NCBI GenBank assembly: GCA_023101885.1
Contig: JALPQD010000406.1
Location: 434,001-498,000 of the forward strand
Reading direction: 5' to 3'
DNA from: Typhlomys cinereus
Lineage: Eukaryota; Chordata; Mammalia; Rodentia; Platacanthomyidae
DNA: 64,000 nt
Position 1 is the first letter of the stretch, and each line of letters begins with the position of its first letter. Positions 13,049 through 24,795 of this stretch are shown here, one piece after another. The notes below the pieces were generated by a model. It saw only the letters and a list, made by a program, of their open reading frames with translations, was not told the DNA's origin and ran no database searches. A program made the position numbers and the translations under genes.

Positions 13049-13689
13049 GTCCAGAACTGATTTCAAATCAATTCATTTTAGATTCAAGGTTACTTTTAAT
13101 AATGGGAAACTGAGTGGTGTCCTGCTGCTTCTTCTCTGAGACTTCATGCAAAATATCCCTTTTTCCTGCTTCTGTTAAGGTTTAGCAACATTACTAATTA
13201 TAATTCTGTGTTTGTTCCAACGAAAGCCTCTTCAGGTTCCGTTTTCCATGCATCTTAACAGATGAACTGTGTTATCAATGCACAGAAGTTATTTTCACGC
13301 TATATTTGTGAAACTTCTTGCAAGTGCAAAAGCAAGCACACTGTTGCATTCTACGTTGGTGTAATCAGAAAAACTTCCACCATCTGCAGCTCATTATTTT
13401 CTTGGTCAATTATAGATGAGCAAAGTCCTAAGACACAGAATAGATAACTTATTGAATATGACCAAGAATAGGAAATTGTCTTCTCAAAGACCTTTCTGGA
13501 CCAACATAATAGCTGCCATTGACTGACCATTTTCCTGTTTTCTCACTCTGAGCTTGAAATATGTCCCCCCCCAAAAGACATTAGCTTCAGAGGGAATTAG
13601 CCTACTCATTTATGTTTCTTAATTAGAAGAAACTTTAAGTAAACATTCAAAATTTTTGTTGGTGTTGATTTTGTGACAGTCTCAAAGAT

Positions 13690-13905
13690 TTTTGTTGGTA
13701 ATGTTTTTGTGACAGTCTCATATTTCCCAGAATAGTCTTGAACGAGCTATGATGTCAAGGATAACCTTGAACTTCTGATCTCCTAAGGTCTGCTCTAAGT
13801 AGAATCTAACACATCTTGAATATTTGGTGCTATGCACAGAACCCAGGGTTTCATGAACAACAGGTAAAAACTCTACCAACTGGGTGACATCCCAGTGTGG
13901 GGACT
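13690..13905 (-). mobile_element. B4 SINE (ID-B1 fusion), old
   Basis: Reading the plus strand, a B1-like reverse block comes first (TTGAACTTCTGATCTCCTAA). It is followed by a reversed ID-like tRNA head (CTCTACCAACTGGGTGACAT then CCCAGTG). That order on the minus strand is ID then B1, the B4 arrangement known from muroid rodents. A partial B1-like repeat of its own left part (TTTTTGTTGGT...GTGACAGTCTCA) precedes it at 13,655-13,685. Confidence 0.6.
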
Positions 13906-14109
13906 TGATTGTTTTTATGGAGTGTCCTGTTACTAATGTTGTGATTTCATTTAAAAGGACCAAAATTGGAAATATGTTACTTTTACTGTGAAAACCTATG
14001 GAATTCTAACTACTACCCTGCATTTTATTTTGTTTATATTAGTAATAACACATGGCTTCATTATATGGTTAAAATCACTTAAATTTACTGTATATGTATA
14101 CTGTATATT

Positions 14110-15080
14110 AAATTATTTTTATTTTTCTTATTTTACAAACAAAATGAGTTGTTGTCCCTGCCTCCCTTTTCTTCTCCATCTTCCTTCCGTTCTCACATTC
14201 CTTCACCATTCATCCCTCTTCCTCTCAATCTCCTGCCTGTGAGCTTGTGTGGGTCACAGGGTTCCCTTTGGATTTTCTGCATTGGTATGGGCTCAGGTGT
14301 CTGTGGCAGATTAAGTGGCCCTTCCTTGGGTAGTCCCATTGATAGAGGCATTCTCCTTTATCTGTCTACTCCTGTCTTCTTAGGTTCCATCTGCATGCAA
14401 TTATTTCTCTTTAGTGCCTTGCTAGTCTATGGGGAAATGTTGGTAAGTTAGTCACAAGGCAGGTCTGGTGAGGATAAGTCTCATTGCAGTAAGTTTCTGG
14501 ATGCAGCCCTGTCTTGAGTGGAATACCCTAGTGCCAGTAGAACTCCCCACGTTTAGACTCTTACAGTCTTAATACCCCTTCTTCTACAAGATTCCTTGAG
14601 GCTTGGAATGGGGAGAGATTTGGTTGGCCTGATTCAAGCTGAACGTTTTACGGTTGCTAGTACTTTGTACTCTCATTGGTTGTTGTCTATTTCACTACCC
14701 TTCCATTGCAATAGGTTGTGTTTTGTTTGGGTGTTGAGATCTTTTTTAGATCCCTTTCCCCCCACTTGTGCTCCTTCATGTTTTTGGGTCTTGCAAAAGT
14801 TTTTGTTTGATTACATCAAACTGAATGTTTAGTGTTAGGAAATGGTTATAAGGAGAATATATTCCTGTCTTCCTACATCTAGGATATTTCACTGAGTATG
14901 GGATGATTCTTTTCTGACAGCTGAATAGTAGTCCATTGTACATATGTACCACATTTTTATTAATCACTTGTCAAGTTTTGGGCATTTAAATTGGTTACAT
15001 TTCTTTGCTATTGTGAAAAAATCTGCTATGAACATGGTCTTACATGTCATCCCACTACTTTTAAAATATTTTTTGGCATA
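14110..15080 (-). mobile_element. Older LINE-1 3' end, minus strand
   Basis: The minus-strand 3'UTR (14,110-14,800) passes into the ORF2 C-terminus: a 63-codon minus open frame (14,776-14,967) contains VVHMYNGLLFSCQKR, the tail-domain motif of rodent ORF2. It shares its 3'UTR with the opposite-strand copy at 9,690-10,460. It is truncated near 15,080. Not functional. Confidence 0.75.
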
Positions 15081-15750
15081 GGAGTATTATATATATGGAG
15101 ATTTATTGCATAAGAAAATATTTTTAATCAGTGAAATAAGACAAGTAAGAGTGATTTTTAGAAAGAGATAAAAAACTTTGTTTCATTGCTTTGATATAAC
15201 TAAGAGAAATGTTGAGTGACCTGAACCAGTTCTGAACACCTCTAAATTCTAATCAAACTAAAATGTTGACAGTTTCATTCATGTAAATAGCAAATCTTTC
15301 TCCCATTGAAATCCTGTTTATTTCCAGGCAGCATCATTCCTATGTATGTGTGCCTTTGTGTGTGTGTGCGCACGTCTCTGAGTTTATGAAAGTTTCCTCC
15401 ATTAACATGTGACTGAGCCCTAAACAAAGTATGGGCATTGCATTATCAATCCACCACTGAAGTCAGTGCCTCCCTTCTCACAGCCAGAATTAACTTATCA
15501 ATATGTCCCTGAAGGATGAGTGGAACTTCATGAGATCTTCCTTCATTTAGGATGAGTTAATATGCTCAGTCCTGTGCAGGTCTTGTTCAGATAGAGATAG
15601 TTGCTTTGAGTTTTTTAACACAACAGCCCTGTCACATTTAGAATGTTACAGGGAACAGTTTTTTCTCTCCTCACCAAATATCTCTTCGTGGTTGCCAAAT
15701 GTTGCTGGATGACTGTCTTCTTGTTGCAGGGTTTCTGTGTTTGGAATCAT
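15081..15750. other. Unannotated DNA with short TG run
   Basis: Contains a short (TG)n tract at 15,354-15,370. No gene, RNA or element recognised. Confidence 0.4.
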
Positions 15751-15756
15751 AGATTT

Positions 15757-15813
15757 AAATAGAACACATTTAATTTTTTTATTATTTTTATTCAGTTGTG
15801 CATGTGCACGCAT

Positions 15814-15845
<32 letters not shown>

Positions 15846-16570
15846 AGAACCACAGACGAATTCAGCAACCACCATGGACCACCTCCACCTCCACCTCCTC
15901 CTTGTTTACTCTGCCCCTGGATTCACAGGCTCCGCCCTACCAGAACGAGAAACGCAGGCTGCCACCACGTCTATACTTAGGGTCTAGGATCTGAACTCAG
16001 GACCTTCTGCCTGAAAGGCAGAGGCTTAACCCCTGAGCCACCTCTCCAGCCCCTAAATAGAACACATTTAAATAGAACATGTGTAGAGAATTAAGGTAGA
16101 GTTTATTAGAAGAGAGAAAGAACAGAACTCATGAATTCCAGACATGGAGTATCATGAGGAGCCAATGCCCTGGAGAACTCATGGGCCCTCGGCCATGGAA
16201 TCCATGAGGGACAACGAATTAGAAATGAACTCACAGACTTCACATGTGGAATGCTGTGAGGAGCAGGCGCCGAAAAATGGCTGCCAAAATTATGTATATT
16301 TATACCTTTAGATAAGTTTTAGAAAAAAATGGCTTTTCCTCATTGGTTAGCTCATATTGGAGCCCAATGCAGTTGATCATGGGTCCACTTCAAGGTGGGC
16401 CCTATTTGTAAAGCAGAGCTAATCTCCATATCCTTTCATAAGCAAAGGGTTGGGGGAAATTGACTAAGGGTAATTCCACCAGTGGGGGATGATCTTTCAA
16501 GACCTTTAGACACTCTCCCAGCATAGCTGCTTTAAACCTACCTTAAGAAGACACTCTTTGGTGGCACTCC
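15757..16570 (-). mobile_element. Candidate unidentified LTR or other repeat (holds a SINE)
   Basis: The stretch 16,070-16,570 is more GC-rich than its neighbours and has LTR-like elements read on the minus strand, including a TTTATTAGAAGAGAGA block near 16,103 and a CAT-rich region with ATGAGGAGCC twice-like spacing (16,155 and 16,259). A young SINE at 15,773 splits its left part. No second copy occurs in the window, so an LTR pair cannot be shown. I cannot name the family. Confidence 0.3.
15774..16053 (-). mobile_element. B2-superfamily SINE (DIP-like), long subtype
   Basis: Head at the right, (TG)n tail at the left. The perfect duplication TAAATAGAACACATTTAA occurs at 15,756-15,773 and 16,054-16,071. 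The body has an extra CTCCAC-type hexamer repeat (CCACCTCCACCTCCACC) and a deletion near the CGTCTATAC segment, marking it as a slightly altered copy of the long subtype. Confidence 0.9.
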
Positions 16571-16614
16571 TGACCTTTTGTATTGGGGGTGGAAGGAGAG
16601 AGAATGTACTGGCA

Positions 16615-16975
16615 ATTCTTTTCTGTTGCTACTGTGAGACACTGAACCTCAAACAACTTAAAGAGAGGTCTATTTAACTTATGGTTCCAGAGGGAGATAA
16701 CAGTCCTTCATGGGAGAAAAAAAAATTGGTGGCAGAAGAAACTGGAGAAGGTCTAAGTTACCACAGAGAATTTTTGCTGGTTCAAGAGCAGATTTGCTCA
16801 TTCAAACAGGGTAGGGCTAAACAACTTCAAGGCCCACCCCCTGTGAATTGCCTTTTTCCAGCACATTTCCAACTCCTGAAGGTACTATGTCCTTCCCAAA
16901 ATACTGGCAGAAGCTAAGGATTCAAACACATGAGCCTATGGGATCATACATTTCAAACCATGACTCTCCACCCCT
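16615..16975 (-). repeat. MaLR LTR, 3' LTR in element orientation
   Basis: This is the downstream LTR on the minus strand. It aligns by eye with 18,435-18,795 but with many substitutions and indels, so the element is old. Confidence 0.7.
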
Positions 16976-18434
16976 GGTCCTCACAGTCTTACTGCGATTT
17001 CATTATATAAACTATACTTAGTTCAATTTGAAAAGTCCTCATACAATATCAGTAGTCCATATATAATCCAAAAGTCCAAAATCCAAAGTCTTTTGTAAAA
17101 TCAAAAGGCATGTTATATACTTTCAACATAATAAACATTCTCATTCTAAAAGGGAGGAATGGAGCAAGAAAGATGAGTCCATAGGAAGATGGAAAATAAG
17201 CGGAATAAATTTTAAATCTGGCAGTTCTATGTACAACAATAGATTTCTTGTTGAAATCATCCCAGTTCCCAATGGCTTCAGAACCATCCCTCCAGTTCAG
17301 CTGCCTATATAACACAGTCATTCTCTTGAGCTTGCTTCTCCCATGATGCATAGTTTTCCTTTGAAGACATCCCCAAAAATTGACTCTGGCATCTCTAAAA
17401 TCACTTCTCATTGGAACACGAGGCTTTAGCTCCACTACACAAACATCCCTTCTTGGCCCTCTAAACTGCTACAAACTGCCAGGCTTCTGCCAATTTCTGA
17501 AACCCTGGAGGAAGAATCCAGAGCCTCTTCCTTCTTGCATTTTGATGCCTCTGAATCCAGAACCACATGGAAGATATTGCCAGGTTCTGCTACAGCCTTA
17601 GGTTAGAGACTTACCTCCTTGTATTACAGCTGATCCAGCTCCTCCATGCTGGGAAGAAGAATAACTAACTGGAGAAGTAACTTCAGAGGAGGAACAGAAC
17701 TTCCCTTTGGAACTCTACTTTTTTCTTTCAAAAGAATTTGTATTCTTATGGTTCCCTGAAGAATTCTATCTCCAGGAAGGGCCTCTTAGAGTTTCCAAAT
17801 TGAGATCAGGCTTTGATTCACTAATGTAGCTTATCTCTTTAACAGTAGCTGTCATTTTACAGTCTGCCTTTTCTGTAGACTTGTCTTCACATTTTTTCTT
17901 TAAACTTCACAGCTTTCACTTCACTCTGCATGATTTATTGCTCTTTTTGTCATAAACCTGAACAAGTGTGCTGAAGAGGAGCAATGCCACTTTGTCTCCA
18001 TTACATAGCTTTGAAACTTACTTTGCCAAACACTGAAATTTAATTTCAGAAAGAGGGCAAAACTTGATCAAACTCTCTGCCAACACATTATTCCATTTGT
18101 CCTTCATCAGCACCCAACACAGTCTCTATTCCTCTATAGACCATCACAAATTAGGCTCCCACTGCCTATGTCTCTCACAGTATTACTGATTTTGAAGCTA
18201 TTACAAGCCCTTTCAACGCTGTCTCCAAGCACAAAGGATTTTTCAGTACAGAGTCCCAATATTCTCCATATTTCTGCCAACAAACATTTCCAAAGGTTTA
18301 CCGACCACACCACAGAAATGACAATACTTCTCTACTGGGTACCAACTTTTCTCAGCTTCACACTTCAGTCTCTGGCACTGGGTCTTCTTAATCTTACACA
18401 GCAACACCTTACTTCTCTAGTAACAATTTCTATG

Positions 18435-18795
18435 CCAATTATACTTTCTCTGTCGCTGTTAGAAAGATTCCAAATCAAGTAACTTAGAGGGAGGAAGGGA
18501 GATTTATTCAGTATAGGGTTCCAGAAGGGAGAAATAGTCCTTGATGGTGGAAATTGCATAGATGGCTGGTAGAAGCTGGAGGAAGGCTATGTCACTGCAT
18601 ACATCAAGAAAGCCAAGAAAAGACTTATTCACTGAAGGAGGGTAGGGCTAACCAACTTGCAGGCCCATCCAGGTGGACTGCCTCCTTCTAGCAGGTCTCC
18701 ACCTCATAACCTTCCCAAATACTGGCAGCAGCTAAGTATTCAAACACTTAAGATTGTAAGGGACAAGTCACATTTCAACCCATGATGGTAGAAGG
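18435..18795 (-). repeat. MaLR LTR, 5' LTR in element orientation
   Basis: This is the upstream LTR on the minus strand, beginning near CATGGGTTGAAATGTG at the right end. Its boundary toward 18,435 is approximate. Confidence 0.7.
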
Positions 18796-18945
18796 TAGGG
18801 AGGAAGGGAGTTTTAGATGTATCATTTAGGTTCAACACACACAGTTACTTATTCTCTGCACTTGAACTGGTTGCTTTGCTTTAAACATTGTCCATTGTAC
18901 TGTATTCATTTATCTTTTAGTGTTCAGAGACCAAGCTTGGATTAG

Positions 18946-18972
18946 TTTTTTTTTTGTTGTTGTTGTTGTTGT
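18946..18972. repeat. T-run followed by (TTG)n
   Basis: A short poly-T followed by about six TTG/GTT units. Simple-sequence repeat. Confidence 0.8.
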
Positions 18973-19059
18973 CTTTTCACCCTGTAACATTTGGTTTTCA
19001 CCTGTAATCAACTATTCCTACTTATTTTCCAGAATGTGCTGTGAATATAGTTTAGTGAG

Positions 19060-19290
19060 TAATCATGCTTACTGGATAAACAGCATGACTTGACATCAAA
19101 TATCAAGAATTCACATAAAAATCTAAGAATGACTGCATTTGCTACCAGATAAAGCAAGACAATTGACTTTCACATCTGCTTCTGCACATTCACAGGCTAA
19201 AGACCTAAGTTGTGCATATGCACTGTACATATACCACAAACACACTGACATACAAGCACACACATGTATCAGATGCACAAACAATGAAAA
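19060..19290 (+). mobile_element. Possible old B2/B3-type SINE relic
   Basis: A degenerate head-like start (AGTGAGTAATCATGCTTACTGG) and a CA-rich right end (ACAAGCACACACATG) with AATG-rich flank suggest a decayed SINE. The match is weak and there are no clear flanking duplications. Confidence 0.3.
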
Positions 19291-19740
19291 GTTGCATAAG
19301 AATTTAAAGGATTAAGTAATATTCAAAGCCATTTTTTGGAAAAGATTTACTGAATTAAGTGATTTTTTCTTCAAACTTAGCCCTCTTGAAGTTTGAATAA
19401 TATGCAATACATACATTTTGTTCTTATTAAATGAAATAGAATGAAGCAAATTAATACAAAGGTTTAAGCAATAATTTTAAATATTAAGCAGACAAAAGTT
19501 ATCTCTTTCATTTGACTATATCTCTCTATATCTACATATGATATTCTACATATGGCAGTGTGTACCTTATACAATACTATTGCAATATGAATTATTTTTA
19601 TAGACCTTTATAGCTTCTTAAATATATACAAATATACACTTAGGTGTTCAGCATTTCTTTTTTTTTATTCACTATGAATATGCAATGTTCCACACTGCTT
19701 TACTTTGGAATATATATAAATATATTTCATATTATATATT

Positions 19741-20024
19741 CTTTTTTATCATTATTTATTCAGTTATGCATGTATGGTGTGCACGTGTGTGCATGTATGT
19801 GTGTGTGTGTAGAACCACGGACGAATTCGGGAACGACCATGGGCCGCCTCCACCTCCTCCATGTTTACTCTGCCCCGGGATTCACAGGCTCCGCCCTACC
19901 AGGACCAGAAACGCAGGCCGCCCCTGCTTCCACCCGGCGTCTATACGTGGGGTCTAGGATCCAAACTCAGGACCTTCTGCCTGCAAGGCAGAGGCTTAAC
20001 TCCTGAGCCACCTCTCCAGCCCCT
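19741..20024 (-). mobile_element. B2-superfamily SINE (DIP-like), long subtype
   Basis: Head at the right (GGGGCTGGAGAGGTGGCTCA on the minus strand), T-rich and (TG)n tail at the left. The flanks are very AT-rich and TATATTCTTTT / TATATTTTCTTATA provide only an imperfect duplication. The body keeps the TTTACTCTGCCCC segment. Confidence 0.88.
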
Positions 20025-20304
20025 ATATTTTCTTATATATATATAAATATATATGTATATATGTAAGAATTCTGATATAAATGAAGCCAAATGTACTTAA
20101 TGAATAAAACCATTAGTATTATTTTATTAGGAATAATTTATTCCTACCAATTATTATTTTTCTACCAAAAAACTCTGAAGAACAATGAAACAAATCTATT
20201 TCCATGTCTGTGTACATTTCATGCTCTGTTTTATTTAACAGGACAATATGTACCTTTCAAATATTATGAAAACAAATCATGCTGGTATACTATTTATTTT
20301 TATA

Positions 20305-20475
20305 CCTCCTTCTGGCTTTCCTTGGGATTTCCCAGGATCTGCCTTTCAGAGTCAGAAGTGTAGGCCACCGCATTTCTGCCTATCATTTTTGCATGGATTC
20401 TATGATTTCAATTCAGGTCCTTCTGCTTTAGAGGCAGAGTCTTAACCACTGAGCTTTTCCCCATTCCCCAATAAA
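20305..20475 (-). mobile_element. Old relative of the same SINE family
   Basis: The right end reads GAGGCAGAGTCTTAACCACT, a diverged version of the reversed head of the young SINEs. The middle (TTGGGATTTCCCAGGATCTG, AGTGTAGGCCACCGCATT) matches their body in order. It lacks CpGs and a tail, so it is an early member of the family and shows that the body predates the recent burst. Confidence 0.65.
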
Positions 20476-20479
20476 GTAT

Positions 20480-21410
20480 TCAATTTTTCTCTTGTCTGTT
20501 TTAATGTGATTTATACCTTGAGACTAATTTTGTGTCATCTTTAATAAATGAAAATGACTTATTTTTCTTGTGTATTATTTTTTTCACAATCCTCTTAATT
20601 TCAAATATCCAGATATATTGTCAATGCCTGCATGTCAGTTTTATATTCTTCCACTGAATTTGTTTCCAATCAGTGCTCACATATCATTTTTTTCAATATA
20701 ATCTCTTCAGTTTAATTTTATAGAATTTTTTATTTCAATGTTTCTATGTCATCTAATAGGTAGTGCTGTTTGGTTCCTTGTTATTTATATTTTATATTTA
20801 TTTTGACAGTAGTCTGCATAGTAATGTAACATTCTTTTAATCTGAATTTTATTCATTGCTATGGTTTCAGTTTGCAATCTGAAAGTAATGAGAGCTTTCT
20901 ATATTTACACAGACATACATAAACTTTGTGAAACTATTATAAAACTGTCCTGCAATTTTCATTTATAAATACATTTGTCTGATTTTAATATGAAATTAAG
21001 GAATAAAATCTGTATGCTCTTTCTTATTTAATTCTTAACAATATGAGAAAATGAAGTAATTCCTTTCCTGCTGAAAAAAATCACTACTGAAATCATCTAA
21101 ACTTTTTGAATCATGTGTATGAATTTTTATATTTATTCAAGTCGATGTAATCTCTTTTGCCCATGTTTTCCTTATGCATATTAGAGCAATATTATCATTT
21201 TCTTCTTTTTTTTGGTTTGTGCTTTCTCTATAATTGACATGGTTAAAGACTAATAAATTTTATTTTTCTCAAAATAAGGTAACATTATATTTCAATTATT
21301 TATACTTTCTCTTTTGCTTCATTTCAAATGTAGTGTTCTCTTTTAAAACATTTAAATCTAAATTTGTGTGCCCTTTCATTATTACCTTAGAAATCTTAGA
21401 TCTCTCTTTG
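20480..21410. other. Unannotated AT-rich DNA
   Basis: No recognised gene, RNA or element. Confidence 0.4.
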
Positions 21411-21426
21411 AAAGTTCATAACTTTT

Positions 21427-21691
21427 TTTTTTTTATTCAACTGTGTGCATATGCGTGTGTGTGTGCACGTGCGCGTCTGTGTCTGTGTAGAACCTCAGAC
21501 GAATTCGCGAACCACCATGGACGCCTCCACCTCCTTCTGCCCCGGGATTCACAGGCTCCGCCCTACCAGGACCAGAAACGCAGGCCGCCCCCGCTTCCGC
21601 CTGGCGTCTATACTTGGGATCTGGGATCCGAACTCAAGACCTTCCGCCTGCAAGGCGGAGGCGTAACCCCTGAGCCACCTCTCCAGCCCCC
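21427..21691 (-). mobile_element. B2-superfamily SINE (DIP-like), short subtype, CpG-rich
   Basis: Head at the right, poly-T and alternating TG/CG tail at the left. The duplication AAAGTTCATAACTTTT occurs at the left border (from 21,411) and at 21,693-21,708. It contains GCGAACCACC and most family CpGs intact, making it one of the least mutated copies here and probably one of the youngest. Confidence 0.92.
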
Positions 21692-21709
21692 AAAAGTTCA
21701 TAACTTTTG

Positions 21710-22090
21710 ACAATTTCACATTTGATATATTGTCAACTCATTTACACTTATTTTCAGAATTACCATTTCACTACTGCCCTGTTCATTTGTATATGAGTAT
21801 TTTTTTATTTCCAAATACAATGTATTGTTCTTCAGTTTACAGTCCATCTTAAATTCCATTGAGCTCTCTCCTTGCATGCTATATGTGATCTACCACAAGA
21901 TAATTTTAGATATAACCAACTGCTATTGTAATCAAATTGTAAATTTGATAAAATTTGTTAGACTGAATTTCAGATCTGTCTATTTTTACTGACCTTTTGG
22001 GATTCCTGGAAGTTAGGTGTTAAACTTAATAAAACCAACAATGAAAAAAATATGAATTTTCTTTTAAAAAATTCTTTACATTTTCATTTT
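21710..22090. other. Unannotated AT-rich DNA
   Basis: No feature recognised. Confidence 0.4.
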
Positions 22091-22106
22091 AAAAGTGATA
22101 CCCTGG

Positions 22107-22391
22107 GGGCTGGAGAGGTGGCTCAGGGGTTAAACCTCTGCCTTGCAGGTGGAAGGTCCTGAGTTCGGGTCCCAGATCCCACGTATAGACGCCAGGCGGA
22201 AGCTGGCCGGCCTGCGCTTCTGGCCCTAGTAGGGCGGAGCCTGTGAATCCCAGGGCAGAATAAACAAGAAGGAGGTGGAGGCAGTCCATAGTGGTTCCCA
22301 AATTCGTCCGTGGTTCTACACACACACACACACACACACACATACATATGCACACATGCACAATTGAATAAATAATAATAAAAATAAATAA
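22107..22391 (+). mobile_element. B2-superfamily SINE (DIP-like), long subtype
   Basis: Head GGGGCTGGAGAGGTGGCTCA at 22,107, with A box and B box (GAGTTCGGGTCCC) and (CA)n then AATAAATAATAATAAAAATA tail. It is flanked by the perfect 16-bp duplication AAAAGTGATACCCTGG at 22,091-22,106 and 22,392-22,407. Near-consensus head. Confidence 0.94.
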
Positions 22392-22639
22392 AAAAGTGAT
22401 ACCCTGGAAAGTGAGTCAAGAACTAGCTGAGTTGAGACCAGACTAGTCCATCTATAATGACACAATCACAAAAGTTAGCTAAAGTCACCTGTAATACTCT
22501 TGGGAATACAGTAGATTTCTTACATTCCAGGGTGTACATTCACAAATTCAGCAAATTATGGACCAAAAGCATTTGAAAAAATAAATTATTTGCTAAAATT
22601 ACAGTACTAATTTTTTGGAGGAATTGTCTAAGTTAAGGC

Positions 22640-22765
22640 ACATTCTTCTTCTTGTTCTTTTCTTCTTCTCCTTCTTGTTCTTGTTCTTGTTTTTCTTCTT
22701 CTTGTTGTTCTTGTTTTTCTCCTTGCCTTCTTCATTTTCCTCCTTCTCTTTTCTTCATCTCTTCT
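22640..22765. repeat. Imperfect pyrimidine (TTC/TTG) tract
   Basis: About 120 bp of TTC, TTG and TCC triplets. The 97-codon Arg/Lys-rich minus-strand frame across it is a by-product of this composition. Confidence 0.8.
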
Positions 22766-22799
22766 TACAGATTCCATTTGGATCTTCTTATTTAAGCTA

Positions 22800-23190
22800 A
22801 CTTCATCTTCTATCACTGTACATCTATATAGTGTTACATGTTGGTTTAGATTGAATTTCATTTGTTTTCTGCATTTCATTGTTATAGTGTTCATATAGGA
22901 TATCAATTGTATTTTTTGCACATGAGGTTCACATCAGGTAACTGAGTATACTCAAACTTTTTAATTCACATTTGATACACTTCTCTCTTAGTTCTAATGA
23001 GGTACAATCTCAATTACAGTCTTTTTACCCTCGGTATGCAGATAATTATGGGATACAGTCATATAAAAAGTACAAATTTGCATTCATTTATACATGAATG
23101 TGCGTATGTGCACAAAAGGTAACAAAATAAGTACATTGATATATAAAATGTGTCAATATTAAAATTTTATTTTTATTTATATATATTTTT
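22800..23190. other. Unannotated DNA
   Basis: Nothing recognised between the pyrimidine tract and the next L1. Confidence 0.35.
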
Positions 23191-24795
23191 CCCATATTTT
23201 ATTTTTTTCCTAATCATACAAGCTCAATAGGTATCCCTACTCCCCTCCCCAGTCATCCCCCCTTTCATTCTCCCCCCCTTCCTTTCACCCCCTCACTCTA
23301 TCCCTACTCTCCTGGTGCTTCCCCCTTTCTCTGTCCCATCACCTGGAGTATGCTTTTGTGTGAATGTCAAATCTCCCTCTGAGTTCTCCAACCTAATTAA
23401 GATTCAGGACTCAGTGGTATAGGCTGGAGACCTTCTTGGACTCCCGTTTAGTATTGGGAACTCTATTATGACTATTTAATACCTTGCCTATAAGGATCCT
23501 ACTACCTGAAGCCTTGTCCCCTGTGATCCATGCTAGACTTTGGGGGTGGGGGTCTTTGACATGTAAGCCATTGTGCAGGTCATGCAAAGAAAGCCCAATT
23601 CTGGCTGCTGTAGCCTAACTTGTATGGAGTATACTGAATATCATTGTTCCTCCAAATTTTTAGGCTATTACAATCTTCCTGCCTCCTCTTCCTCAAGGTT
23701 CCCTGAGCTTTAGGATGGAAAGAGAGTTGGCTGATCTGGTTTCAAGTGATTAATGTAGGGTCTTTGGTGATCTGAATTATGGTTTGTTGTTTTCAGTTTT
23801 GCTTTTCCTGCACTGCCCTTGGTGAATTCTGACTGGTATCAAAGGTTACCTCCTAAGCAAAGATAAAAGATTGTTTAAATGAAGATCTTAATTTAAGAGG
23901 AGACTCAAAGGTAGATAGAATAGGAGTAAGACACAGCAGTGTGTGTTGGGGAGGGGATTTCAGTGTCTCATTTCTGGGATGGTTACTGTCTATCTGCTAG
24001 GCCCTATGCCCTCCCTGATGGATGAGATCAAAACTATTCAGTTGCAAGTGACCAGGAAGGGAAGTGAGAGTGAGCTGCACCAGATGTCTCCCTGCTTACA
24101 TGCAACACTTGATAGTGGTGACATATTTTCTCTACTGAAGTGTGATCCCTATCTCCTTTTTAAAAGGGGCCCTCTTTCCCCTTCCTTCTTATTTATAATC
24201 TTTACAGTTACAGTAGGTATTACAGAGATTTATCTTTGAAAATGTCATTAAGTATATTTGGAACTAGGATCCACCTATTAGGGAGTTAGACACAAATGGT
24301 GTCTAACTTTCTGTGACTACAAGACAGCCTTGTCTAGTTACCGATCAAAGTGAAAATGCTTCAAATTTTTCGCCAGTTAGTGTAACCTTTTCTGTTTGCT
24401 TGTTTTTTCAGCTTTTATTATGCTAATATAAGTTCCTTCTATTCAAACTGCCTGTAGATTTTTGATCATAAAAGGATGTTGGATATTACCAAAAGCTATT
24501 GAATGATTACGATACTTCACTCAATATAATTTTTTCTGATTTCATCCATTTCTTGGAAAATTTCATTAATTGATCTTTTTTCAAGGCTGAGTAGTATTCC
24601 ATGGTATAAATATACCACATTTTCATTATCCATTCATCAACTGCTTGGCATTTGGATTGATTTCATGACTTTGCTATTGTAAACAGAGCTGCAGTGAACA
24701 TGGTTGTGTTCATGTCACTGTAAAGAATTTCTGCATTATATTGGAGATTATTTCTAGAAGTGTTATATCATGGTCATATGACATTTCAATCTTTT
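23190..24795 (-). mobile_element. LINE-1 3' end with an internal RT-region insert
   Basis: Minus-strand L1: 3'UTR from 23,190 (with the CCCC-rich reverse of the purine tract at 23,235-23,330) to about 24,240, then ORF2 tail to a truncation near 24,795 (reverse of ATTGAAATGCCATATGACC). Between about 24,320 and 24,507 it is interrupted by about 190 bp that match, in reverse, the ORF2 reverse-transcriptase region of an older L1 (ATCATAAAAGGATGTTGGAT). Non-functional. Confidence 0.8.

Larger units (their letters stand above)
16615..18795 (-). mobile_element. MaLR-type LTR retrotransposon with two LTRs
   Basis: Two direct repeats of roughly 350-370 bp (about 16,615-16,975 and 18,435-18,795) flank about 1.45 kb. 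Shared landmarks include GGTTCCAGA, CAGGGTAGGGCTAA/GAGGGTAGGGCTAA, CAACTT, AATACTGGCAG and TTTCAA. Read on the minus strand, each starts near TCATGGTTTGAAATG and ends near CAGTAGCAACAGAAA, the layout of rodent MaLR (MTE/MTD-like) LTRs. The interior has no retroviral gag, pol or env similarity that I can see, as expected for this non-autonomous group. A 128-codon minus frame inside (17,049-17,435) shows no known domain. Confidence 0.75.

Noticed and set aside
17049..17435. 128-codon minus-strand frame, the longest outside L1
   Set aside because: It lies inside the non-coding interior of the MaLR element, on the element strand, with no retroviral or cellular motif; length is compatible with chance.
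22107..22180. SINE heads as genuine tRNA genes
   Set aside because: A and B boxes are present, but the cloverleaf, anticodon arm and acceptor stem are not maintained, and all copies continue into the SINE body.
22628..22921. 97-codon Arg/Lys-rich minus-strand frame resembling a basic nuclear protein
   Set aside because: It arises from an imperfect TTC/TTG tract and has no conserved domain or start context.
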